The notes under the pieces: model-generated
Seen by the model: the letters and a program-made list of their open reading frames with translations, nothing else
What the model was told of the DNA's origin: nothing
Databases searched by the model: none
Translations under genes and position numbers: made by a program
Source: Candidatus Gallitreponema excrementavium
GTDB taxonomy: Bacteria > Spirochaetota > Spirochaetia > Treponematales > Treponemataceae
NCBI GenBank assembly: GCA_017694795.1
Contig: JADIMM010000079.1
Coordinates: 23,654-87,653, forward strand
Length of the DNA: 64,000 nt
Direction: 5' to 3'
Shown here: in pieces, positions 1-9,853 of the stretch
How the letters are laid out: each line of letters starts with the position of its first letter
Numbering within the stretch: the stretch's first letter is position 1

Positions 1-532
1 TGTCATAAAGCACTGCTGCCCTTGTACTTCCAAGATTTTTTGCAGAGAAAACACCTGCTATGCTTCCCTGGAATGAGTCACTGTAGCATACACGGAAAAT
101 GTAATCCCCATAACTTGTCAGGTCATCTGCAGTAGCAGCGGGAGCCATTTGTACAACGCCCTTAGCCTGTGCTTTAGGGGCTATGGCCTTTGTACATCCA
201 GAAGTAAGGGAACCGATAATAATCCCAACATTATCTTTCGAAACAAGCTTTGTAAAAGCATTTACGCTTTTTTCAGGTGCCCCTTCGTCATCTTCTGCTA
301 TATGCTCGATTGGAAGGCCTAAAATTCCTCCGGCTGCATTGATTTCTTCAATTGCCAGGTCAACACCATTCTTGGCTTCTATTCCGTAAAGAGCAACTTC
401 GCCTGAAAGAGGATACACACCTCCGATTTTTATGCTGGTAGGTGTTTCTTCCTTTTTAGCACAGCCAACAAACAATGTTGCAAAAATAAGCGAAACTGTC
501 ACAACAAAAAAGATTTTTTTTGTTAATTTCAT
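1..532 (-). CDS. ABC transporter substrate-binding lipoprotein, branched-chain amino acid (LivJ/LivK) type, partial
   Basis: The minus-strand frame opens with ATG at 532 after a GGAGGAG Shine-Dalgarno and runs off the left edge, so only the first ~177 residues are present. The N-terminus is a lipoprotein signal: KLTKK, a hydrophobic stretch, then a lipobox ending FVGC, so the mature protein should be lipid-anchored at the outer face of the cytoplasmic membrane. What follows (IKIGGVYPLSGEVALYG, then GVDLAIEEINAAGGILG, then IIIGSLTSG) is the opening of a Peripla_BP_6/LivK fold, which in this family binds amino acids or amides for an ABC permease. The permease genes would lie left of the window. 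It sits 99 nt after the zinc-ribbon gene with no clear terminator between, so co-transcription with the ribosomal cluster is possible but unproven. The ligand cannot be told from sequence. Confidence 0.88.
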   Translation of the reverse strand, partial: MKLTKKIFFVVTVSLIFATLFVGCAKKEETPTSIKIGGVYPLSGEVALYGIEAKNGVDLAIEEINAAGGILGLPIEHIAEDDEGAPEKSVNAFTKLVSKDNVGIIIGSLTSGCTKAIAPKAQAKGVVQMAPAATADDLTSYGDYIFRVCYSDSFQGSIAGVFSAKNLGSTRAAVLYD

Positions 533-631
533 TCTAATACTCCTCCATTTCTTAGAATTTTCTAAACAGTGGTTTATAAAAACCAGGGGATTAGTAAACC
601 TGCTAAGGTAAACAACCCCCTTAAAGTAAAC

Positions 632-802
632 TTACTTCTTATTTTTTAATGTTGCCTTACAAATCTTGCAAATGGAAACCTTATTCCCATCAACTTCCTG
701 CTCATAAAGGATTTTTACACCTTCTTTTTTGCAGACAGGACAGGTTCCCCGCCCGTGGGCAACCATTTCCCTAATACCTTTACCACGATGTGCCTTTGAC
801 AT
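632..802 (-). CDS. Small zinc-ribbon protein at the end of the ribosomal operon (56 aa)
   Basis: This ORF starts with ATG at 802 and ends with TAA at 632. It encodes 56 residues beginning MSKAHRGKGIREMVAHGRGT. Two CxxC pairs (CPVC at 21-24 and CKIC at 45-48) form a four-cysteine zinc ribbon, and the ends are rich in Lys and Arg. It lies 21 nt after rplQ in the same direction, so it is probably expressed with ribosomal proteins. Size, charge and Zn ribbon suggest a ribosome-associated or nucleic-acid-binding protein, which is inference. I do not recognise it as any universal ribosomal protein (it is not L32, L33 or L36). Confidence 0.8.
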   Translation of the reverse strand: MSKAHRGKGIREMVAHGRGTCPVCKKEGVKILYEQEVDGNKVSICKICKATLKNKK

Positions 803-823
803 TGCTAACTCCTAATCAAAAAA

Positions 824-1300
824 TTAAGCATCGGCCGAAGTATTGTCAGAGGTTTCTTTCTTGGCTTTTTTATTGGCAACCGGTTTTTTTGCTGCCGGTT
901 TTTTACCTTTTTCAGCCTTTTTTTCTGACTTATCTTCGTCAAACTTGTAGTCAACAAGCTCAAGGACTGCCATTTCTGCGGCATCGCCCTGTCGCTGTCC
1001 GAGTTTTAAAACCCTTGTATAACCACCATTCCTATCTTTCATTCTAGGACCGATGTCAGTAAACAACTTTGCAACAATCTTTTCATCCAATACTAATCTT
1101 GCTGCCTGGCGTCTATTATGAACAGTATCCACCTTAGCTCTAGTTATAAGCTTTTCAGCTGTTCTTCTTACTTCAAGGGCCTTTGCCTTTGTTGTAGTAA
1201 TACGCTCATACTTAAAAAGGGATGTTACCATATTTCTATGGAGAGCCCTTCTATGTGATGCATTACGTGAAAGAGGATTAAAACCATTTTTATGCTTCAT
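824..1300 (-). CDS. rplQ: 50S ribosomal protein L17
   Basis: The N-terminal ~115 residues carry the L17 signature ([18 protein letters not shown], then [19 protein letters not shown] and [20 protein letters not shown]). L17 binds 23S rRNA near the exit tunnel. The protein is 158 aa, longer than the ~120-130 typical of the family; the excess is a Lys/Ala-rich tail after residue 120. Its start overlaps the end of rpoA by 11 nt, indicating translational coupling. Confidence 0.97.
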   Translation of the reverse strand: MKHKNGFNPLSRNASHRRALHRNMVTSLFKYERITTTKAKALEVRRTAEKLITRAKVDTVHNRRQAARLVLDEKIVAKLFTDIGPRMKDRNGGYTRVLKLGQRQGDAAEMAVLELVDYKFDEDKSEKKAEKGKKPAAKKPVANKKAKKETSDNTSADA

Positions 1301-2345
1301 CTGTTTCTTCCTTCTTCTTAGTCAGTGAATCCATGTTCTTGAGACGTGAAAAATCTGTCATTCCAAGTTCAAGCCCCCATTCTGCAAGTTTGTCCTTTAT
1401 TTCCAAAAGACTCTTCTTGCCGAAGTTTCTTGTTTTAGACAACTCATCCTCAGTCTTTTTAGTCAATTCACCGATAGTACGAATATTTGCATTTTTTAGA
1501 CAATTAGAAGAACGCACCGACAACTCCAACTCTTCTACAGGAGTATTAAGGAATTGGCGAATATGTTCATCATCTTCATCCATTTCTTCTTCCCTGCTGA
1601 CATCGTTCTCATTGAAATTAACAAAAATTGAAAAATGATCCTTTGCAATTTTTGCAGCTTCTCCCAATGCGTCATCCGGGGATATTGTGCCGTCAGTCCA
1701 GATTTCTATTATAAGTTTGTCATAGTCATTTCTCTGACCAACCCGGCACGGCTCGATTGCATACTTTACCTTCCTTATGGGAGTAAAGATTGCATCCATT
1801 GGAATGGTTCTCACATCTTCCAAGTATTCTTCGTTAACATCAGCAGGAACATATCCCCTACCCAGATCAACCTGAAACTCCAACTGAAGATGAGCACCAT
1901 CCATCATGGTAAAAACCGGAAAATCCCGGTTCATTATTTCCAACTGTCCGTCTTTTGCAAAATTTCCGGCTGTTATTTCACCGGCTCCTGAAAACTCAAA
2001 GAAGAATGTGTCTTCTTCCACATTCTCAGGCAGACGCAGCCGGATTTGTTTCAGGTTATTCAAAACTTCCAGAGTGTCCTCGGCAATATTAGGTATAGCC
2101 TCAAACTCACTGGAAATACCATGAGGAACATTGTCTGCATCATAAGAAGTAATCTGTACAGATGTTATGGCATACCCCGGAATTGAAGACAATAAAACAC
2201 GCCGGAGTGTATTACCAACAGTTGTGCCAAACCCTGTTTCAAAAGGATAGGCGACAAACCTGCCGTAGTCAGCATTACACTCATCATGTTCAAAGGTAAT
2301 ACCTTTAGGTCTTTTAAATCCCTTAAGAAGATTCTTACGTGCCAT
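1290..2345 (-). CDS. rpoA: DNA-directed RNA polymerase subunit alpha
   Basis: The 351-aa protein has both alpha domains. The N-terminal dimerisation domain contains [20 protein letters not shown] and the assembly-face motif [20 protein letters not shown]. The C-terminal domain contains [32 protein letters not shown] and [15 protein letters not shown], the helix-hairpin-helix that contacts UP elements. An acidic linker with EEEMDEDDE joins them. It is placed between rpsD and rplQ as in the bacterial alpha operon. Confidence 0.98.
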   Translation of the reverse strand: MARKNLLKGFKRPKGITFEHDECNADYGRFVAYPFETGFGTTVGNTLRRVLLSSIPGYAITSVQITSYDADNVPHGISSEFEAIPNIAEDTLEVLNNLKQIRLRLPENVEEDTFFFEFSGAGEITAGNFAKDGQLEIMNRDFPVFTMMDGAHLQLEFQVDLGRGYVPADVNEEYLEDVRTIPMDAIFTPIRKVKYAIEPCRVGQRNDYDKLIIEIWTDGTISPDDALGEAAKIAKDHFSIFVNFNENDVSREEEMDEDDEHIRQFLNTPVEELELSVRSSNCLKNANIRTIGELTKKTEDELSKTRNFGKKSLLEIKDKLAEWGLELGMTDFSRLKNMDSLTKKKEETDEA

Positions 2346-2354
2346 GCAAACTCC

Positions 2355-2990
2355 TTATTTTGAATAAAGCTCTACCACGAGCTGCTCTTTAACATCTGCA
2401 AGATCTGTTATTTCTGCACGGGCAGGTACCGAAACAAAAGTACCCTTCATCCCGTCTGCATCCACAGTTACCCAGGAAGACAAACCGTTTTTTGATATCT
2501 CTGTCAAAGCTTCTTTAACAATATTCATCTTTTTGCTTTTTTCCTTGACTTCGATCACATCACCCGGTTTAACCATATAACTGGGTACATTTACGATTGA
2601 GCCGTTCACCAATATATGCCTGTGCAAAACTACCTGCCGAGCCTGATTTCGGTTCGCAGCAAAGCACATTCTGTAAACAACATTGTCCAGTCTTCTTTCC
2701 AGCAAGGCTATCAGATTTTCGCCTGTTACCCCAGGCATTCTTAAAGCCCTTTCAAAGAAAAGCCGGAACTGTTTTTCCTGCATTCCGTACATTCTCTTTA
2801 ATTTCTGCTTTTCCCTCAACTGGGTTCCATAATCTGATTTTTTACCTATTCTTGCCTTAGGATCCTTACCCGGAATTGCCCTTTTCTTGTTTATAGGACA
2901 CTTACCACTGGAACATCTGGCACCCTTTAGAAATAATTTACTCTGTTCTGCCCTGCAAAGCCTGCAGAGAGGTCCTGTATATCTAGCCAT
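2355..2990 (-). CDS. rpsD: 30S ribosomal protein S4
   Basis: The 211-aa protein matches S4 throughout: an N-terminal block with three cysteines (CRLCRA, then C at CSSGKC) suggesting the zinc-binding C+ form, LREKQKLKRMYG, and the S4 RNA-binding fold (LLERRLDNVVYRMCFAANRNQARQVVLHRHILVNG). S4 nucleates the 30S body. It lies 9 nt before rpoA. S4 represses the alpha operon in Escherichia coli; I did not identify an equivalent leader here. Confidence 0.97.
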   Translation of the reverse strand: MARYTGPLCRLCRAEQSKLFLKGARCSSGKCPINKKRAIPGKDPKARIGKKSDYGTQLREKQKLKRMYGMQEKQFRLFFERALRMPGVTGENLIALLERRLDNVVYRMCFAANRNQARQVVLHRHILVNGSIVNVPSYMVKPGDVIEVKEKSKKMNIVKEALTEISKNGLSSWVTVDADGMKGTFVSVPARAEITDLADVKEQLVVELYSK

Positions 2991-3009
2991 CTACCGCTTC
3001 TCCTGTAAA

Positions 3010-3390
3010 TTAGATACGACGAGTTTTTCTTGCCCTACAACCATTATGTGGTATAGGTGTAACATCGCTTATTGACTTAACTTTAAGTCCCAAAGCTCCA
3101 AGAGAACGAACTGCAGATTCGCGTCCAATACCGGGCCCCTTTACGTAAACATGAACTTCTTTCAACCCATAAGTCATTGCCTTTTGTGTTGCTGTTTCGG
3201 CAACAGACTGGGCTGCAAATGGTGTTGATTTTTTTGCACCCCTGAATCCAAGACCTCCGGAAGAAGCCCATGCCAAAGCATTACCCTGTAAATCTGTAAT
3301 GGTGACAATTGTATTGTTAAATGTCGCCTGAATATAAACGTTACCTTCGTATACGCTTTTCTTTTCTTTCCGTTTTTTTACGGTTGCCAC
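3010..3390 (-). CDS. rpsK: 30S ribosomal protein S11
   Basis: The 126-aa product has the S11 core: [52 protein letters not shown], and the C-terminal [16 protein letters not shown] tail that contacts 16S rRNA on the platform. The start at 3390 is preceded by a GGAGAAT-type Shine-Dalgarno. Confidence 0.98.
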   Translation of the reverse strand: MATVKKRKEKKSVYEGNVYIQATFNNTIVTITDLQGNALAWASSGGLGFRGAKKSTPFAAQSVAETATQKAMTYGLKEVHVYVKGPGIGRESAVRSLGALGLKVKSISDVTPIPHNGCRARKTRRI

Positions 3391-3415
3391 GTTAATTCTC
3401 CTTAAATCACCGCGA

Positions 3416-3453
3416 GCCGGAAAATATTCTGTTCAAACAAACAGAATGCCGGC
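3416..3453 (-). other. Intercistronic hairpin between rpsM and rpsK
   Basis: In the mRNA an 8-bp stem (ATTCTGTT with AACAGAAT) sits inside an outer GCCGG/CCGGC pairing. It fills the gap between the rpsM stop and the rpsK Shine-Dalgarno. There is no U-tract, so it is not an intrinsic terminator. mRNA processing or stability is the likeliest role, by inference. Confidence 0.5.
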
Positions 3454-3456
3454 CGC

Positions 3457-3822
3457 CTATTTCTTCTTACCTGCAACGGTCTTTTTCTTACCTTTACGGG
3501 TCCGGGAATTAGTGCGTGTACGCTGACCACGTACAGGCAGCCCCTTTCTGTGGCGAAGCCCCCGATAGCAACCGATATCCATAAGCCTTTTTATGTTCAG
3601 ACCAACTTCACTTCTTAACCGGCCTTCAACTTTATGCTCATTCTCAATAACGGTTCTGAGTTCAGCAAGCTCGTCCTGATTCAGATCATTCATCATTCTG
3701 TTTGGATCAATCTTCGTCTTTTTGCAGATGTCATCCGCTGAAGATCTTCCAATCCCATAAATGTATGTCAAAGCAATATTGACATGTTTATTAGGGAGGT
3801 CGACTCCCGCAATTCGAGCCAT
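3457..3822 (-). CDS. rpsM: 30S ribosomal protein S13
   Basis: The 121-aa product begins [25 protein letters not shown] and contains the conserved [19 protein letters not shown] motif and a basic [17 protein letters not shown] tail that reaches the P-site tRNA. It follows rpmJ after an 11-nt gap, as in the usual spc/alpha junction. Confidence 0.98.
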   Translation of the reverse strand: MARIAGVDLPNKHVNIALTYIYGIGRSSADDICKKTKIDPNRMMNDLNQDELAELRTVIENEHKVEGRLRSEVGLNIKRLMDIGCYRGLRHRKGLPVRGQRTRTNSRTRKGKKKTVAGKKK

Positions 3823-3833
3823 TCAGTCCTCCA

Positions 3834-3947
3834 TCAGCCCTGGCGCTGTTTATGTTTTGGGTTTACACAAACGATACGGACAATCCCGTTACGCTTGATA
3901 ACCTTACACTTATCACAGATAGGCTTTACACTTGTTCTTACCTTCAT
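3834..3947 (-). CDS. rpmJ: 50S ribosomal protein L36
   Basis: This 37-residue ORF ([20 protein letters not shown], ending HKQRQG) is complete from ATG at 3947 to TGA at 3834. It is the zinc-binding form of L36, with C11, C14, C27 and H32 as ligands. The usual infA gene is absent from this position; secY is the next gene upstream. Confidence 0.96.
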   Translation of the reverse strand: MKVRTSVKPICDKCKVIKRNGIVRIVCVNPKHKQRQG

Positions 3948-4040
3948 AAAGAAATTCCTCCAGAGGAAATAGTGTCTTATATTTAACACTATTTCCCCAA
4001 CTTTTTCTAGTACCTAATGTAAAAATCTGTTCCAACAGTT

Positions 4041-5366
4041 TTAAAGGTTCCTGGACCGTAACCTGCCTTTTTTTACGATACCATCATGATAATGGGTCGT
4101 AAGAAGGGCTTCAACCTGGCTCATCGTATCCAAGTCAACACCTACCAAAATCAGCAGAGAAGTTCCTCCCATCAACATTGAAATCGAAGCAGGAAAATTA
4201 AAAATAATCTGCACGACAGTAGGTATAACCGCAATTATTGCAAGATACAATGATCCCGGCAATACAAGCCTGTTAAGAACCTTCTGCATATATTCTTCCA
4301 TTTTATCTGTTCTGATACCGGGAATGGAGCCGCCATTTTCCCTGATATTCTTTGCAATTTCTGTGGGGTTCATTGTTACCTGTGTATAGAAATAAGCAAA
4401 GAAAACAATAAGAAGAACATACAAAACATTATATCCCCAGCCCATAGGGTTTAGGAAAGCCGAAAGCTTTGCCAACCAAGGACTGTTACCACCGAGAGTA
4501 TTTGCTATCTGTAAAGGGAATGTTAAGAAAGATGAAGCAAAGATTACTGGAATAACCCCGGAAGGATTAAGCTTGAACGGAATGTAAGTATTCTGTCCTC
4601 CGTACATCTTCCTTCCTACTACTCTCTTGGCATAGTTAACCGGTATTTTACGCTGACCCTGCTGTTCGTAAATAACAAGGGCAACAACAACTACAAACAG
4701 TACAAAAACCACAAGAACGAAGACAAAATTTATTTCATTGTTCATTACCAGCTTTATGAGTTCCCATACTGCCTGGGGAAGCCTGGCAACGATACCGGCG
4801 AAAATAATCATGGAAACTCCGTTTCCGATACCACGCTGTGTAATCTGTTCACCAAGCCATACCAGGAACATGGAACCTGTTGTAACCGTAAGTATTGCAA
4901 TCAGAGAAAAACCTAAAACACTCATTCCATCTGCAATTACGTCAATCGAGCGGGCATACTGGGTTATTGCAAAGGACTGGATCGCACACACGAAAACAGA
5001 TGCAATCCGGGTCCAAGACTGTATTTTTTTCTGTCCGCCTTCCTCTTCTGCTTTTCTCTTTAAAGAAGGAAAGATAATCAACAACAACTGCATAATGATC
5101 TGCGTTGAAATATAAGGCATTACACCCAACATAAACACAGAAAAATTAGAAAAAGCTCCACCGGCAAAAAAGTCCATATAGGCGGCAAAAGCATTACCAC
5201 CCTGACTGGCAAGGTTATTAAAGTATTCCTTCAAAGCGTGGGGATCCACTCCCGGAACAGGAAGCACTGATCCAAGTCTGAAAATAAAGAGAATACCCAG
5301 AGTAAAGAAAATTCTTTCCCTTAATTCCTTTACCCTGAACATATTTACTAACGGATTATTTGCCAT
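4041..5366 (-). CDS. secY: Preprotein translocase subunit SecY
   Basis: The 441-aa polytopic protein has about ten hydrophobic helices. SecY landmarks are present: FRLGSVLPVPGVDP in helix 1, the plug-region FSVFMLGVMPYISTQIIMQL, GNGVSMIIFAGIVARLP, and the cytosolic loop RENGGSIPGIRTDKMEEYM. It forms the protein-conducting channel with SecE and SecG. It follows rplO by 17 nt; adk and map, which often follow secY in other phyla, are absent. Confidence 0.98.
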   Translation of the reverse strand: MANNPLVNMFRVKELRERIFFTLGILFIFRLGSVLPVPGVDPHALKEYFNNLASQGGNAFAAYMDFFAGGAFSNFSVFMLGVMPYISTQIIMQLLLIIFPSLKRKAEEEGGQKKIQSWTRIASVFVCAIQSFAITQYARSIDVIADGMSVLGFSLIAILTVTTGSMFLVWLGEQITQRGIGNGVSMIIFAGIVARLPQAVWELIKLVMNNEINFVFVLVVFVLFVVVVALVIYEQQGQRKIPVNYAKRVVGRKMYGGQNTYIPFKLNPSGVIPVIFASSFLTFPLQIANTLGGNSPWLAKLSAFLNPMGWGYNVLYVLLIVFFAYFYTQVTMNPTEIAKNIRENGGSIPGIRTDKMEEYMQKVLNRLVLPGSLYLAIIAVIPTVVQIIFNFPASISMLMGGTSLLILVGVDLDTMSQVEALLTTHYHDGIVKKGRLRSRNL

Positions 5367-5383
5367 GATCTACCTTCTTAACC

Positions 5384-5842
5384 TTACTCGCCGGAACCTG
5401 TTACAGTTCCACCAGCCTTTTCGATTTTTTCCTTTGCAGAGGCAGAAACCTTATCAACAGAAACCGTTACTTTTTTTGTAAAATCTCCGTCAATATTTCC
5501 AAGAACCTTAACAAGCGAACCTGTCTTTCTGACAAGCCCCTTTGCAAGAAGAGTAACATTGTCTACAATCTCACCATCAGAATACCTTTCTTCGATATCC
5601 TTAAGATTTACAATTGCATACTCTTTTTTGAAATAGTAATTGGAAAAACCTCTCCTGGCTATACGCCTGTAAAGAGGCATCTGACCACCTTCAAATCCAA
5701 CATAAACTTTTCCACCAGAACGAGACTGCTGACCTTTGTTTCCCCTTCCTGCGGTTGTTCCCCTTCCGGAGCTGGAACCACGGCCAACAATTCTCTTCTT
5801 TTTGTGAGCTCCCTGTGGAGCATGAAGAGTATAATCTGACAT
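5384..5842 (-). CDS. rplO: 50S ribosomal protein L15
   Basis: The 152-aa protein has the glycine- and arginine-rich L15 N-terminus (RIVGRGSSSGRGTTAGRGNKGQQSRSGG, split here by the GRG repeats) and the C-terminal VTVSVDKVSASAKEKIEKAGG motif. ATG at 5842 overlaps the rpmD TGA by one base (TGATG). An in-frame TTG one codon earlier was not chosen. Confidence 0.97.
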   Translation of the reverse strand: MSDYTLHAPQGAHKKKRIVGRGSSSGRGTTAGRGNKGQQSRSGGKVYVGFEGGQMPLYRRIARRGFSNYYFKKEYAIVNLKDIEERYSDGEIVDNVTLLAKGLVRKTGSLVKVLGNIDGDFTKKVTVSVDKVSASAKEKIEKAGGTVTGSGE

Positions 5843-6027
5843 CAATTTATCTCCTCTACTTCTACGAGATGAGCAACCGCTGCTATCATCCCCCTAACAG
5901 AAGGATTATCCTCATGTTCAACAACAGAGTTTATCTTCCTCAAACCGAGAGATCTCACGGTGGCACGCTGGGCCGGCTTACGGCTTATTGTACTCTTTAC
6001 GAGTTTAATTCTCAATGTTTTAGCCAT
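5842..6027 (-). CDS. rpmD: 50S ribosomal protein L30
   Basis: The 61-residue product begins [20 protein letters not shown] and contains [25 protein letters not shown] split over the family's two-strand, two-helix fold. ATG at 6027 follows a GGGG Shine-Dalgarno, so it is preferred over the ATG four codons upstream, which falls inside the end of rpsE. Confidence 0.95.
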   Translation of the reverse strand: MAKTLRIKLVKSTISRKPAQRATVRSLGLRKINSVVEHEDNPSVRGMIAAVAHLVEVEEIN

Positions 6028-6029
6028 AA

Positions 6030-6545
6030 TCAACCCCACAAATCCATAAGGGATTTACCCCTGTTCTTAGCCACAACTTTTGCATTCATCAGATTCTGAA
6101 TTGCAGCAAAAGTAGCCCTTACAACATTAACGGAAGTATTTGAACCCAAAGATTTTGAAAGAACATCTGTAGCTCCGGCAGCTTCCATTATGGCCCGGAC
6201 AGGCCCACCGGCTATAATACCGGTTCCAGAGCAGGCTGGCTTTAAAAGAACAGAAGAACTCTTATATGAAGACTGAACCTCATGAGGAATTGTTCCGTTC
6301 TTTAATGGCACAGTAATCATATTTCTCTTTGCCCGGTCCACACTCTTCCGGATTGCTTCTGAAACATCATTGGCTTTTCCGAATCCGAACCCGACTTTTC
6401 CATTCTGGTCACCAACCACTGTCAGTGCAGAAAAAGAAAAACGACGACCACCACTCACAACCTTAGCTGTACGGTTAAGCTTTACAAGCTTCTCAAAATA
6501 TTCCTTTTCTTTGGGCTGATCTTTATCAAAATTTCTGTGTTCCAT
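6030..6545 (-). CDS. rpsE: 30S ribosomal protein S5
   Basis: The 171-aa product has the dsRBD-like S5 N-domain ([46 protein letters not shown]) and the C-domain with [28 protein letters not shown] strong GGGGGAT Shine-Dalgarno precedes the ATG at 6545. S5 acts in translational accuracy. Confidence 0.98.
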   Translation of the reverse strand: MEHRNFDKDQPKEKEYFEKLVKLNRTAKVVSGGRRFSFSALTVVGDQNGKVGFGFGKANDVSEAIRKSVDRAKRNMITVPLKNGTIPHEVQSSYKSSSVLLKPACSGTGIIAGGPVRAIMEAAGATDVLSKSLGSNTSVNVVRATFAAIQNLMNAKVVAKNRGKSLMDLWG

Positions 6546-6555
6546 TAGATCCCCC

Positions 6556-6918
6556 TTAGAATTTTACTCCGGCTTCTCTAGCGCCGTCTGCAATAGATTT
6601 TACTACCCCATGGTACAGGTAACCGTTGCGGTCAAAAACAACTGAAGTAATGTTTTTCTCCAGAAGTCTCTTTCCAATTACTTCCCCTATAGCCTTTCCA
6701 CCTTTTGTATTAGGCTTTAAGTTCCTCAAATCTTTTTCCAAAGTTGAAGCGGAAGCAAGTGTAACACCCTTAACATCATCAATTACTTGAACAGAAAGAT
6801 TGCAGTTACTCCGTGTGACTGTCATCCTCGGACATTCTGCTGTCCCACTGATTGTCTTGCGGATATGAATCTTTCTCTTAAGTCTTTTTCTTAATTTTTC
6901 GTTAAGTTTTCTCAACAT
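6556..6918 (-). CDS. rplR: 50S ribosomal protein L18
   Basis: The 120-aa protein has the L18 pattern: a basic N-terminal 5S-rRNA-binding arm ([20 protein letters not shown]), then [16 protein letters not shown] and [17 protein letters not shown] at the C-terminus. It lies 10 nt before rpsE. Confidence 0.97.
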   Translation of the reverse strand: MLRKLNEKLRKRLKRKIHIRKTISGTAECPRMTVTRSNCNLSVQVIDDVKGVTLASASTLEKDLRNLKPNTKGGKAIGEVIGKRLLEKNITSVVFDRNGYLYHGVVKSIADGAREAGVKF

Positions 6919-6930
6919 ACCATTCTACCC

Positions 6931-7473
6931 TTATTTAACACCGGATTTACCGACTTTTCTTCTGATAACTTCGTTCTCATAACGGATTCCCTTTCCTTTA
7001 TAAGGTTCAGGCATACGCAGGGTACGAAGCTCTGCAGAAAATTCCCCAACCCGCTGTTTATTGATTCCGGTAACTATTATTTTATTACCCCCATCTACTG
7101 TAACCGTAAGGTCTTCGGGAATTGCAGCAATAAAATCAGTAGAATACCCCAGGTTCATAACAAGCTGCTTACCCTGAACTTCTGCACGGTAACCAACCCC
7201 GTTAATGACCAGGGACTTTGTAAATCCTGCTGAAACACCAACAACCATGTTATTAAGAAGACATCTGTAAAGACCGTGTTTTGATCTGGCAATCTTGCTG
7301 TCAGACTTTCTTGAAACCAAGGCCTCTTTTTCTTCTACCTTTACATCAATAAGCGACGAATCATATTCCTGTGAAAGTTTACCTTTAGGTCCTTCCACTG
7401 TCATCATTCCGCTGTTTACTGTTACTTTTACTCCCGCAGGTATGGCAACGGGAAGTTTTCCTACTCTTGACAT
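6931..7473 (-). CDS. rplF: 50S ribosomal protein L6
   Basis: The 180-aa protein begins [19 protein letters not shown] and holds two L6 repeats. The second ends with the highly conserved [20 protein letters not shown]. It binds near the sarcin-ricin loop of 23S rRNA. It is 12 nt before rplR. Confidence 0.98.
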   Translation of the reverse strand: MSRVGKLPVAIPAGVKVTVNSGMMTVEGPKGKLSQEYDSSLIDVKVEEKEALVSRKSDSKIARSKHGLYRCLLNNMVVGVSAGFTKSLVINGVGYRAEVQGKQLVMNLGYSTDFIAAIPEDLTVTVDGGNKIIVTGINKQRVGEFSAELRTLRMPEPYKGKGIRYENEVIRRKVGKSGVK

Positions 7474-7485
7474 AACAACTCCCTA

Positions 7486-7884
7486 TTACCAAATACTGCA
7501 GATAACTTCTCCACCGGACTGCTTCTCAACGGCTTTTTTACCTGTAGTAACACCACTGGAAGTAGAAACGATAAGAGTACCGAACCCGTTATAAACACGG
7601 GGCAAAGTCTTGTAACCGGAATACACGCGTCTTCCCGGTTTTGAAATCTTCTCAATACCGTGAATAACAGGTGCATTTGATTCATCATATTTCATAAAAA
7701 TCCGAATGCAGTTAAGCCCATCCTGACTGATTTTCTTGAAGTTTTTGATATAACCTTCATTCTTCAAAATTTTTACAATTTCAAGTTTAAGTCTGGAAGC
7801 GGAAATATCCACTTTTTCGTGGCGGGCCATTGCCGCATTCCGGATCTTGGTAAGCATATCTGCTACTGGATCTGAAACGCTCAT
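7486..7884 (-). CDS. rpsH: 30S ribosomal protein S8
   Basis: The 132-aa product has the S8 start ([21 protein letters not shown]) and the C-terminal motif [18 protein letters not shown]8 binds helix 21 of 16S rRNA and in Escherichia coli represses the spc operon; no target was identified here. Confidence 0.98.
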   Translation of the reverse strand: MSVSDPVADMLTKIRNAAMARHEKVDISASRLKLEIVKILKNEGYIKNFKKISQDGLNCIRIFMKYDESNAPVIHGIEKISKPGRRVYSGYKTLPRVYNGFGTLIVSTSSGVTTGKKAVEKQSGGEVICSIW

Positions 7885-7899
7885 AATTCCTCCTACCTA

Positions 7900-8085
7900 C
7901 TACCAGCTAGACTTAGTGACACCCGGAATAAGGCCTTCACTTGCAAGTTTACGAAAGCACAGACGACACATCTGAAACTTTCTCAAATATCCCCTAGGAC
8001 GTCCACATACTCTGCAACGGTTCACCTTTCTGGTGCTGTATTTTGGAGTACGGGAAGCCTTAATTATCAATGATTTTTTTGCCAC
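7900..8085 (-). CDS. rpsN: 30S ribosomal protein S14, zinc-binding short form
   Basis: The 61-residue product ([20 protein letters not shown], then [20 protein letters not shown] and the [11 protein letters not shown] end) is the short type with two CxxC pairs binding zinc. This is the ancestral 'type Z' S14 rather than the ~100-aa zinc-free form. Confidence 0.98.
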   Translation of the reverse strand: MAKKSLIIKASRTPKYSTRKVNRCRVCGRPRGYLRKFQMCRLCFRKLASEGLIPGVTKSSW

Positions 8086-8094
8086 AGCTTCCTC

Positions 8095-8646
8095 CTACTT
8101 CCTAAAAGGCATTCCAAACTTAGCAAGAAGTTCTCTTCCTTCTGCGTCAGTCTTGGCGGTAGTTACGACAGCTACATTCAAGCCTGAAACTTTCTCGATT
8201 TTATCAAAATCAATTTCAGGGAATATAATCTGCTCAGTTATACCCAACGAATAATTTCCATGACCATCAAAGGCATTGGGGTTCACCCCACGGAAATCCT
8301 TAACACGGGGGAGGGACACATTAATCAACCTGTCAAGGAATTCATACATCCTGTCTCCCCTTAATGTAACCATAACACCAATTTCGTTGCCTTCACGGAG
8401 TTTGAAGTTTGCTATACTCTTTTTTGCTTTAGTTTTTACAGCTTTCTGACCTGTAATCGCTTCTATGTCAGTTACTGCGGCATCAAGGAGTTTCTTATTA
8501 GCAAGAGCTTCACCAACACCCATGCTGACGACGATCTTAGTGATCTTCGGAATCTGCATAACAGATTTATACCCCATCTCTTTATAAAGAGCAGGAGCAA
8601 TACTGTCCAGATAGACTTTCTTAAGCCGAGGTACGTAATTACTCAT
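8095..8646 (-). CDS. rplE: 50S ribosomal protein L5
   Basis: The 183-aa product has [53 protein letters not shown] and the [20 protein letters not shown] signature that contacts 5S rRNA and the P-site tRNA. ATG at 8646 overlaps the rplX stop (TGATG). Nine codons of upstream in-frame sequence lie inside rplX and were not used. Confidence 0.97.
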   Translation of the reverse strand: MSNYVPRLKKVYLDSIAPALYKEMGYKSVMQIPKITKIVVSMGVGEALANKKLLDAAVTDIEAITGQKAVKTKAKKSIANFKLREGNEIGVMVTLRGDRMYEFLDRLINVSLPRVKDFRGVNPNAFDGHGNYSLGITEQIIFPEIDFDKIEKVSGLNVAVVTTAKTDAEGRELLAKFGMPFRK

Positions 8647-8960
8647 CACAATGCTTCCCCACATTTCCGACAAACGCGAATTTTCTTTTCGCCGTCAATC
8701 TTATAACCAGCCTTCACCGGTCCGCATTTTTTACAAACCAGCATCACATTAGAGATATGAATAGGGGCTTCAATTTCCATTATTCCACCCCTGTCCTGCT
8801 GTGATCTTCTTTTTACAGCCTTCTTTACAAGATTAAGACCGGAAACAATAACTCTGTCTTTTTCACGAAGGACACGGACCACGGTACCCCGTTTTCCCTT
8901 ATCCTTTCCTGCAATAATCTCTACCGTATCGTCCCTACGGATTTTGAATTTCTTAATCAT
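8646..8960 (-). CDS. rplX: 50S ribosomal protein L24
   Basis: The 104-aa product has the KOW motif near the N-terminus ([19 protein letters not shown]) and a C-terminal four-cysteine zinc knuckle ([11 protein letters not shown] with CRKCGEAL). ATG at 8960 sits 8 nt after AAGGAG; a TTG two codons earlier is too close to that Shine-Dalgarno. Confidence 0.96.
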   Translation of the reverse strand: MIKKFKIRRDDTVEIIAGKDKGKRGTVVRVLREKDRVIVSGLNLVKKAVKRRSQQDRGGIMEIEAPIHISNVMLVCKKCGPVKAGYKIDGEKKIRVCRKCGEAL

Positions 8961-8972
8961 ATCCAAATCTCC

Positions 8973-9341
8973 TTACAGAACTTCCGGTGCTAACGATACA
9001 ATTTTCATATAATCCATATCACGCAACTCACGTGCTACAGGACCAAAGATACGCTTTCCTTTTGGATTGTTATTTCCGTCTATAATAACGCAGGCGTTAT
9101 CATCAAAACGGATATATGTTCCATCAGGGCGTCTGTATTCTTTAGACAACCGTACAATTACAGCCTTTTCGACTGTACCCTTTTTTATTGTAGAAGTAGG
9201 AAGTGCATCCTTAACTGCTACAACGATTATGTCACCGATTCCAGCGTATCTCCTGTGGGTTCCACCAAGAACCTTAATACACTGCACTATCTTAGCTCCG
9301 GAGTTATCAGCAACGGTCAACTGTGTCTGCATCTGAACCAT
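8973..9341 (-). CDS. rplN: 50S ribosomal protein L14
   Basis: The 122-aa product starts [20 protein letters not shown] and includes [20 protein letters not shown] and [15 protein letters not shown], the core of L14 at the intersubunit face. It is 6 nt before the TTG/ATG region of rplX. Confidence 0.98.
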   Translation of the reverse strand: MVQMQTQLTVADNSGAKIVQCIKVLGGTHRRYAGIGDIIVVAVKDALPTSTIKKGTVEKAVIVRLSKEYRRPDGTYIRFDDNACVIIDGNNNPKGKRIFGPVARELRDMDYMKIVSLAPEVL

Positions 9342-9355
9342 ACTATCAACCTCCT

Positions 9356-9628
9356 TTACTTAGCCTTTTCGACGATTTCAGCCAGCTTCCAGCATTTTTC
9401 CTTGCTTATCGGGCGGACTTCTACAACCCTTACCCTGTCGCCGACATGTGCTTCGTTGTTTTCATCATGAGCCTTTACCTTTTTTATGCTTGTAACATAC
9501 TTTTTATAAAGCCCATGCAGTTTTTTGGTAGTTACAGAAACAACAATGGTCTTATCCATTTTGTCACTGGTTACCAAACCGATGTACTCCCGCCTCCCGG
9601 TTTTATTCTGAACATTCTGCTCTTCCAC
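9356..9628 (-). CDS. rpsQ: 30S ribosomal protein S17
   Basis: The 90-aa OB-fold protein has [43 protein letters not shown] and [20 protein letters not shown], all typical of S17, which binds early in 30S assembly. Confidence 0.97.
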   Translation of the reverse strand: MEEQNVQNKTGRREYIGLVTSDKMDKTIVVSVTTKKLHGLYKKYVTSIKKVKAHDENNEAHVGDRVRVVEVRPISKEKCWKLAEIVEKAK

Positions 9629-9638
9629 GGGTCAGCTC

Positions 9639-9839
9639 CTATTTCTCAGACTCAGCAGCATTCTGCTGGTGAATCAGGGTATTAAGACAGGCAATCTGCC
9701 TTCTCATAGTCCGAATCTGCACAGGATTATCCAAATGACCGATAACCTTCTGAAAACGCAAATCCATATACTTCTTTTTGAGTTCATCACGCTTGGCAAC
9801 AAGCTCAGCCTTGGACATATTCTTAAAATCTTTCTTCAT
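9639..9839 (-). CDS. rpmC: 50S ribosomal protein L29
   Basis: The 66-aa coiled-coil protein has the L29 pattern (KAELVAKRDELKKKYMDLRF, then VRIRT-like QIRTMRRQIACLNTLI). It sits at the exit tunnel rim, where signal recognition particle and trigger factor dock. It lies between rplP and rpsQ, the canonical order. Confidence 0.95.
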   Translation of the reverse strand: MKKDFKNMSKAELVAKRDELKKKYMDLRFQKVIGHLDNPVQIRTMRRQIACLNTLIHQQNAAESEK

Positions 9840-9853
9840 TTCTTAAATCCATC

